This document shows positions 17,932 through 21,839 of a stretch of 21,839 bases of DNA, piece after piece. The position numbers and the translations under genes are program-made. Numbering within the stretch: position 1 is the first letter of the stretch; each line of letters begins with the position of its first letter. This stretch comes from JBBQBQ01 sp038317685 (GTDB taxonomy: Bacteria; Desulfobacterota; Desulfuromonadia; Desulfuromonadales; DDH964). The notes beneath the pieces were generated by a model. That model was not told the origin of the DNA and did not search any database. It was given only the letters and a program-made list of their open reading frames with translations. The stretch spans positions 1 to 21,839 of the forward strand of contig JBBQBQ010000027.1 of NCBI GenBank assembly GCA_038317685.1, given 5' to 3'.

Positions 17932-19629
17932 ATGGAAAAGTCAAAGGTCTTGATCGTCGACGACGAGGAGAGCATCCGCTACACCTTCTCCGCCTTTATG
18001 AGCGACGCAGGCTACCAGGTGACGACCGCCGCCAGCCAGGGCGAGGCGCTGGTGCTCCTTGCCAACGCCCGCTTCGACCTGGTCTACGCCGACATCCTCC
18101 TCGGCGACGGAACCGGGCTCGATCTGCTGCGCCGGTTGCGGGACTACGACAGCTTCTGCCCGGTGATCCTCATCACCGGGGCCCCCGAGGTCGCCACCGC
18201 CGCCGAGGCGGTGCGGCTCGGCGCCTATGACTACATCCCCAAGCCGGTGACCCGGGATATCCTCCTGCGGGTCAGCCGCATGGCCCTGGCGGTCTCCCGT
18301 TTGCGGGAAGAGAAGGAGCGCTTCCGGCTCAACCTGGAGGCGATCTTCAACAGTGTGCAGGACGGGATCGTGACCGTCGACAACGATCTGCGGGTCCTCG
18401 CCCTGAATTCCCGGGCCTCGACCTTTTGCGGGCTCGCCCATGGGGAAGGGCGGCTTTTCAATAATTTTACCCCCGCCTGCGAGGCCCCACCCTGTCAGTC
18501 GCTCCTGCACAAATGCCTGGAGAGCCGGCAACTGGAAGAGGTGGACCGGGTCCCCTGTGCCCACCGGGGGGGGGGCAGCCCCCGGGTCGTCACCCTGACC
18601 GCCACCCCCCTGATCGACGCTCAGGGGCGCCATGCCGGGGCGGTCCTGGTGATCCGGGACGAGACCCGTCTCGTTGTCCTGGAACGCAATCTGGAGGAAC
18701 GCACCCGGCTCCATCGCCTGACCGGCCGGAGTCCGCGCATGCAGGAGATCTTCCGGCTCATCGAAATCCTCGCCGAGGTGGACTCGACGGTGCTGATCAG
18801 CGGCGAGAGCGGCACCGGCAAGGAACTGGTCGCCGAGGCGCTGCACTTTGCCGGACCCCGGCGGGAGCAGCCGCTGGTCAAGGTCAACTGCTCCGCCCTC
18901 CCCGACAACCTGCTCGAGAGTGAACTCTTCGGTCACGCCAAGGGAGCCTTCACCGGCGCCATCCGTGACAAGATCGGGCGCTTTCAGGCGGCCGCCGGTG
19001 GGACGATCTTCCTCGACGAGATCGGCGACATCTCTCCGCCCCTGCAGATGCGGCTGCTGCGGGTCCTGCAGGAGAAGGAGTTCGAACGGGTCGGCGATCA
19101 CCGGCCGATCCGCGTCGACGTGCGCATCGTCGCCGCCACCCACCAGGACCTGCAGGACAAGGTCCGCCGCGGCGAGTTTCGGGAGGACCTTTACTATCGC
19201 CTCAAGGTGGTCGGCATCGACTTGCCGCCGCTGCGGGAGCGGCGGGAAGATCTGCCGCTGCTGATCGAGCAGTTCATCGCCCGTTTCAACCAGAAGTTCC
19301 AGCGGCAGGTCCGGGCCGTCGATGAAGAGGTTCTGCAGCGCCTGCTCGCCCACCCCTGGCCCGGCAACGTGCGGGAACTGGAGCATGCCGTGGAACACGC
19401 CTTCATCCTCAGTCGCGGTCCCCTCCTCCGTTGCGAACACCTCCCCGCCGAGTTTCGGGGGGTGGCGGTCCCCGCGCTCTCGCTCCCCCCCGATGCCGAC
19501 GACGGGAACGCCGGCCGCGCCGCCATCGAACAGGCCCTGGTCACCGCCGGCGGCAACAAGGCCAAGGCGGCCCGCCTCCTCGGCATCAGCCGCCGCACCC
19601 TTTACCGCAAGCTGGAAGGGCTGGACTAG
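17932..19629 (+). CDS. Sigma54-dependent response regulator (receiver-PAS-AAA+-Fis)
   Basis: 565 residues, NtrC family with an extra PAS domain. The receiver (1-120) has D10/D11, phospho-acceptor D54 and the K in IPKPV. The PAS region (about 135-255) is unusually cysteine-rich: C166, C183, C188, C195, C209. The AAA+ domain carries Walker A GESGTGKE (291-298), the sigma54-contact loop GAFTGA (338-343) and Walker B (IFLDEIGD). The C-terminal Fis-type helix-turn-helix is at about 525-563 (GGNKAKAARLLGISRRTLYR). All residues needed for activation are present. It starts 3 bases after the kinase stop and is clearly its partner. Targets are unknown; self-regulation from the 13.4-13.5 kb region is possible. 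Confidence 0.95.
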   Translation: MEKSKVLIVDDEESIRYTFSAFMSDAGYQVTTAASQGEALVLLANARFDLVYADILLGDGTGLDLLRRLRDYDSFCPVILITGAPEVATAAEAVRLGAYDYIPKPVTRDILLRVSRMALAVSRLREEKERFRLNLEAIFNSVQDGIVTVDNDLRVLALNSRASTFCGLAHGEGRLFNNFTPACEAPPCQSLLHKCLESRQLEEVDRVPCAHRGGGSPRVVTLTATPLIDAQGRHAGAVLVIRDETRLVVLERNLEERTRLHRLTGRSPRMQEIFRLIEILAEVDSTVLISGESGTGKELVAEALHFAGPRREQPLVKVNCSALPDNLLESELFGHAKGAFTGAIRDKIGRFQAAAGGTIFLDEIGDISPPLQMRLLRVLQEKEFERVGDHRPIRVDVRIVAATHQDLQDKVRRGEFREDLYYRLKVVGIDLPPLRERREDLPLLIEQFIARFNQKFQRQVRAVDEEVLQRLLAHPWPGNVRELEHAVEHAFILSRGPLLRCEHLPAEFRGVAVPALSLPPDADDGNAGRAAIEQALVTAGGNKAKAARLLGISRRTLYRKLEGLD

Positions 19630-20040
19630 TCCTCCCCAGCCTGGCCGTGACAGTGCGCCCCCTGTCACACTTCTGCCGGCACAATGGTGTGACAGGGGCA
19701 GGGCACGCTACACGTCCCCGCCCTTTCCCAAACCCGCTCCGCCCCCTCGTCGGGGCCGCCGCCGCGTCCGTCCCAAAGCCTTCCTTCCGCCCCTAATCCC
19801 CGATAGCTTAAAACTTTTTCCCGATTCTGCCGGGCTCGTCGAGCGGCCGGCCGGGGGCCCGTGGGCCAAAAATTCTAATGAGAATGTTATGGCATGCTTC
19901 CTGATAAAGACCAAGCTAAACGACCAATTATTCGGCCGGTATCGGACGTATTCGGCAAATAGTTTACTTGTCTTAATTAACGCCGAGCCGCTGGCCGCGG
20001 GACTCCGGTCCTATCCGGCCCGCCAGGAGATATCAGAACC
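19630..20040. other. 411-base non-coding region before the chemotaxis genes
   Basis: No credible gene. The first 70 bases contain three TGTCAC/GTGACA elements arranged as dyads (listed separately). The stretch from about 19868 to 19980 is a clear AT-rich island in GC-rich surroundings, probably the promoter region of the STAS-cheY-cheA operon. Two partial promoter matches lie in it. One is sigma28-like, TAAA (19917-19920), 14 bases, GCCGGTAT (19935-19942). The other is a sigma54-like -24 box TGGCATG near 19890 with a poor -12. Neither is strong. Confidence 0.5.
19647..19698. repeat. Three GTGACAG/CTGTCAC elements forming overlapping dyads
   Basis: CCCCTGTCACAC (19659-19670) and GTGTGACAGGGG (19687-19698) are perfect 12-base arms separated by 16 bases. 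GTGACAG at 19647-19653 can also pair with CTGTCAC at 19662-19668. No U-run follows on either strand, so this is unlikely to be an intrinsic terminator. A protein-binding dyad or a REP-like palindrome fits better. Confidence 0.6.
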
Positions 20041-20385
20041 ATGGCCGCAATGCAGCAGGACCAGTCGACCGGGACGGCAAGGTTGACCATCGAACGGAAC
20101 CCCGACCTGGAGGATCTTCCGGCCCTCGCCGCGCAGCTCTCCGCCCTGATGGCCGGCGCCACCCGGGTGGAATTGTCGGTCGCCGCGGAGGAGGTCAGCC
20201 TGGCTTTCCTCCAGCTTCTGTGTGCAGCCCATCGCAGCGCCGCCGCCCGCGGTCGGGAGTTGCAGGTTGGCTGGCAGAACCGGGGAGCCGCCGGGCTGCT
20301 GCGGGAGGCCGGATTCATTCGCCACGTCTCCTGCCCGCGCAGCACCGACGGCAGTTGCCTGTGGCTGGAGGAGCATTGGCGATGA
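20041..20385 (+). CDS. STAS-like domain protein at the head of a chemotaxis operon
   Basis: 114 residues. After about 15 variable residues it has the alternating pattern of STAS / MlaB-like single-domain proteins. A first strand (ARLTIERN) is followed by a helix (LPALAAQLSALM), a second strand (RVELSVAAEEVSLAFLQLL) where the conserved Asp/Ser region of anti-anti-sigma factors would be, and a last helix/strand (GLLREAGF). The typical phosphorylatable D-S-S/T is not clear; E50/E51-V-S is in its place. AGGAG lies 11 bases before the ATG; M4 is an alternative start. Small proteins of this type often precede cheY-cheA in the same lineage. A non-enzymatic protein-protein interaction role is likely, but its partner is unknown. 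Confidence 0.65.
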   Translation: MAAMQQDQSTGTARLTIERNPDLEDLPALAAQLSALMAGATRVELSVAAEEVSLAFLQLLCAAHRSAAARGRELQVGWQNRGAAGLLREAGFIRHVSCPRSTDGSCLWLEEHWR

Positions 20386-20534
20386 ACCGGGGAGGGCTGC
20401 CGGTCCCCGCGACGCCGGGGTAAGGAAGGATTTGCCGGCCGGGCTGCAGTCCCGCCGGGGTCTGGAAGGAGAACCACAGCGCGCTCCGGCCGCAGGCCCG
20501 ATCCGCTGCAACACGCAACCAGAGGGGTTACTTT
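20386..20534 (+). other. 149-base gap between the STAS gene and cheY
   Basis: GC-rich spacer without a convincing gene, promoter or strong hairpin. A 13-codon frame (MNRGGLPVPATPG) begins at an ATG overlapping the STAS stop, with nothing to suggest it is real. cheY has AGGGG about 8 bases before its ATG. Confidence 0.4.
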
Positions 20535-20906
20535 ATGGGGAAAAAGATCATGGTGGTGGACGATTCGGCGAGCATTCGAGCTTTGATCTCCGCCACCCTT
20601 CACGACCAGGGCTATCAGATCCTCGAAGCCCAGGATGGCGAGGATGCTCTCGCCAAACTCGGCGGGGAGACGGGGAACGTCGACATGATGATCACCGATC
20701 TCAATATGCCGCGCCTCGACGGCATCCGCCTCATCGAGAAGTTCCGCAAGATGCCGGGCTGCCGCTTCACCCCGGTGGTGATGCTGACGACCGAATCCCA
20801 GGAAGATAAACGCCGGCAAGGAAAAGCGGCGGGGGCCTCGGCCTGGTTGACCAAACCCTTCAAGCCCGAGCAGTTGGTCGGTCTGGTTCGCATGGTCCTG
20901 GTATGA
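20535..20906 (+). CDS. cheY: CheY-type single-domain response regulator
   Basis: 123 residues, a single receiver domain without output domain, as in CheY. It has the acidic pocket D9/D10, phospho-acceptor D55 (ITDLNMPRLDG), the switch residue T86 (MLTTES) and K107 (LTKPF). The aromatic switch position is W104 rather than the usual Tyr/Phe. It is expected to shuttle the phosphoryl group from the CheA encoded next to it, towards a flagellar motor or another output. Its stop overlaps the cheA start (ATGA), a sign of translational coupling. Confidence 0.9.
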   Translation: MGKKIMVVDDSASIRALISATLHDQGYQILEAQDGEDALAKLGGETGNVDMMITDLNMPRLDGIRLIEKFRKMPGCRFTPVVMLTTESQEDKRRQGKAAGASAWLTKPFKPEQLVGLVRMVLV

Positions 20907-21839
20907 GTCACGACCCCGGCGACATCTTCATTGAGGAGGCGCGGGAGCTCCTGGAGACTCTGGAGGGCGCCCTGCTGGCCCTGGAAGGAGAGCCCCGGGA
21001 CCCGGAACGGGTCGGCGAAGTCTTCCGCATCCTCCACACCCTCAAGGGGTCGGGGTCGATGTTCGGGTTCGATGCGATCGCGGAACTGGCCCATGAGACC
21101 GAAACCCTTTTCGAGCTGGTGCGCGGCGGAGCCCTGCCAGTCACCACCCCGCTTATCGACCTGACCTTGCGAGCCCTCGACCGGCTCAAGGGGCTGGTCG
21201 CAGCGGCCGCCGGGGAGGCCGCCGCACCCGCCGACGGCGGCCGGCTGCTCACGGCCCTGCAGGCCTTCAGCCCCAGCCGGCCGGCTGCCGCCGCGGCGCC
21301 GCAGGACCCCGGGCCGGAAGCCGCCGCCGGGGGGGAAAGCCGCACCTACCGGATCCGCTTTCGTCCCGCCCCCGACATCTTCCAGAGGGGCCTCAGCCCG
21401 CTGGGCTTCCTGCGGGAGCTGACCCTCCTCGGTGATGCGGCGGCGGTGGCCCAGAGCGGCGCCGTCCCCGGGCTGGAGAGCTACGACCCGCTGAACTGCT
21501 ACCTCTTCTGGGACGTCATCCTCACCACCCCCGCCGATCTCGACGCGATCCGCGACGTCTTCGTCTTCATCGAGGACGACAGCGAGGTGACGATCACCCT
21601 GATCGATGCCGACGGCTGGCCGGAGGACGCCGAGGCCTACAAGCGCCTCGGCGAGATCCTGGTGGAGCGCGGCGACCTGGCGCCGGAGGCCCTCGAACAG
21701 GTGCTGCTCGAGCGCCGGCGCCTCGGCGAAGACCTGGTGGCGGCGGGGCTGGTCGACGGCAGCCAGGTCGATTCGGCCCTCGTCGAGCAGCATCGGGTGC
21801 AGGAGCTGCGGCGCCAGCGCCAGGGGCAGGTGGCCCGAG
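20903..21839 (+). CDS. cheA: Chemotaxis histidine kinase CheA, N-terminal part (open at window end)
   Basis: Frame open from ATG 20903 to the last base, at least 312 residues; kinase and CheW-like domains lie outside the window. The P1/HPt domain (1-105) has phospho-acceptor H45 in RILHTLKGSGSMFGF. After an Ala/Pro linker comes a domain starting TYRIRFRPAPDIF (about 148-240) in the place of the usual P2. Then two adjacent 24-residue repeats occur, RLGEILVERGDLAPEALEQV (from 248) and RLGEDLVAAGLVDGSQVDSA (from 273). They follow the pattern RLGxx[LI]VxxGxxxxxxLxxxLxxQ of MshEN-type cyclic di-GMP-binding motifs but are spaced by one residue only. The start overlaps the cheY stop. Confidence 0.9.
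   Translation, partial: MSHDPGDIFIEEARELLETLEGALLALEGEPRDPERVGEVFRILHTLKGSGSMFGFDAIAELAHETETLFELVRGGALPVTTPLIDLTLRALDRLKGLVAAAAGEAAAPADGGRLLTALQAFSPSRPAAAAAPQDPGPEAAAGGESRTYRIRFRPAPDIFQRGLSPLGFLRELTLLGDAAAVAQSGAVPGLESYDPLNCYLFWDVILTTPADLDAIRDVFVFIEDDSEVTITLIDADGWPEDAEAYKRLGEILVERGDLAPEALEQVLLERRRLGEDLVAAGLVDGSQVDSALVEQHRVQELRRQRQGQVAR

Noticed and set aside
19641..19656. Second GG-N10-GC sigma54-like element (CTGGCCGTGACAGTGC)
   Set aside because: Equally frequent by chance in GC-rich DNA, about 385 bases from the next gene and overlapping the dyad array; not enough support.
17941..19668. 575-codon minus-strand frame opposite the sigma54 regulator
   Set aside because: Shadow frame; every motif of the NtrC-type protein lies on the plus strand.
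19876..19890. Fur-box-like sequence around ATTCTAATGAGAAT
   Set aside because: Only about half of the positions match the 19-base Fur consensus and no iron-related gene is nearby.
20615..21793. 392-codon minus-strand frame opposite cheY and cheA
   Set aside because: Shadow frame; the plus strand encodes clear CheY and CheA domains with overlapping ATGA.

Overview
The window looks like chromosome from a GC-rich member of the Desulfuromonadia (Geobacter/Desulfuromonas relatives). The clues are a gene block of monomeric NADP isocitrate dehydrogenase, LDH-like malate dehydrogenase and a 2-oxoacid:ferredoxin oxidoreductase (delta then alpha subunit), together with an abundance of multi-sensor two-component proteins. 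This attribution is inference from gene content and order, not from a search.

Positions 1-13386 are read almost entirely on the minus strand. In transcription order, from high to low coordinates, they hold a 33-codon leader ORF and comEC (DNA uptake channel), a receiver-GAF-GGDEF regulator, hisS, a Y1/RAYT-type transposase with 19-bp perfect inverted termini, aspS, a LysM lipoprotein, icd, mdh, a two-cluster ferredoxin (korD-like) and the first 29 codons of korA. icd, mdh and kor form the oxidative part of the TCA cycle: isocitrate to 2-oxoglutarate, malate to oxaloacetate, and ferredoxin-linked oxidation of 2-oxoglutarate. Good sigma70-like promoters can be read upstream of icd, aspS and hisS; the first two overlap palindromes that look like operators.

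At about 13.4-13.6 kb transcription diverges and the rest is read on the plus strand. First comes a signalling operon: a periplasmic ligand-binding protein whose frame is broken at a run of eight C, a 1046-residue multi-sensor histidine kinase and a sigma54-activating response regulator. The kinase and the regulator both carry cysteine clusters in their PAS domains. The shared upstream region has a 26-bp dyad and a GG-N10-GC element, consistent with sigma54-dependent autoregulation. After a 411-bp non-coding gap containing large dyads and an AT-rich island comes the start of a chemotaxis operon: a STAS-like protein, cheY and cheA. cheA runs off the end of the window and carries a pair of MshEN-like repeats.

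No rRNA, tRNA, CRISPR array, prophage or defence locus was seen. The best candidates for something new are the Cys-PAS kinase/regulator pair with its adjacent binding protein, the MshEN-like motifs in CheA, the transposase with its tandemly repeated end, and the operator-overlapped icd promoter with a long structured leader.
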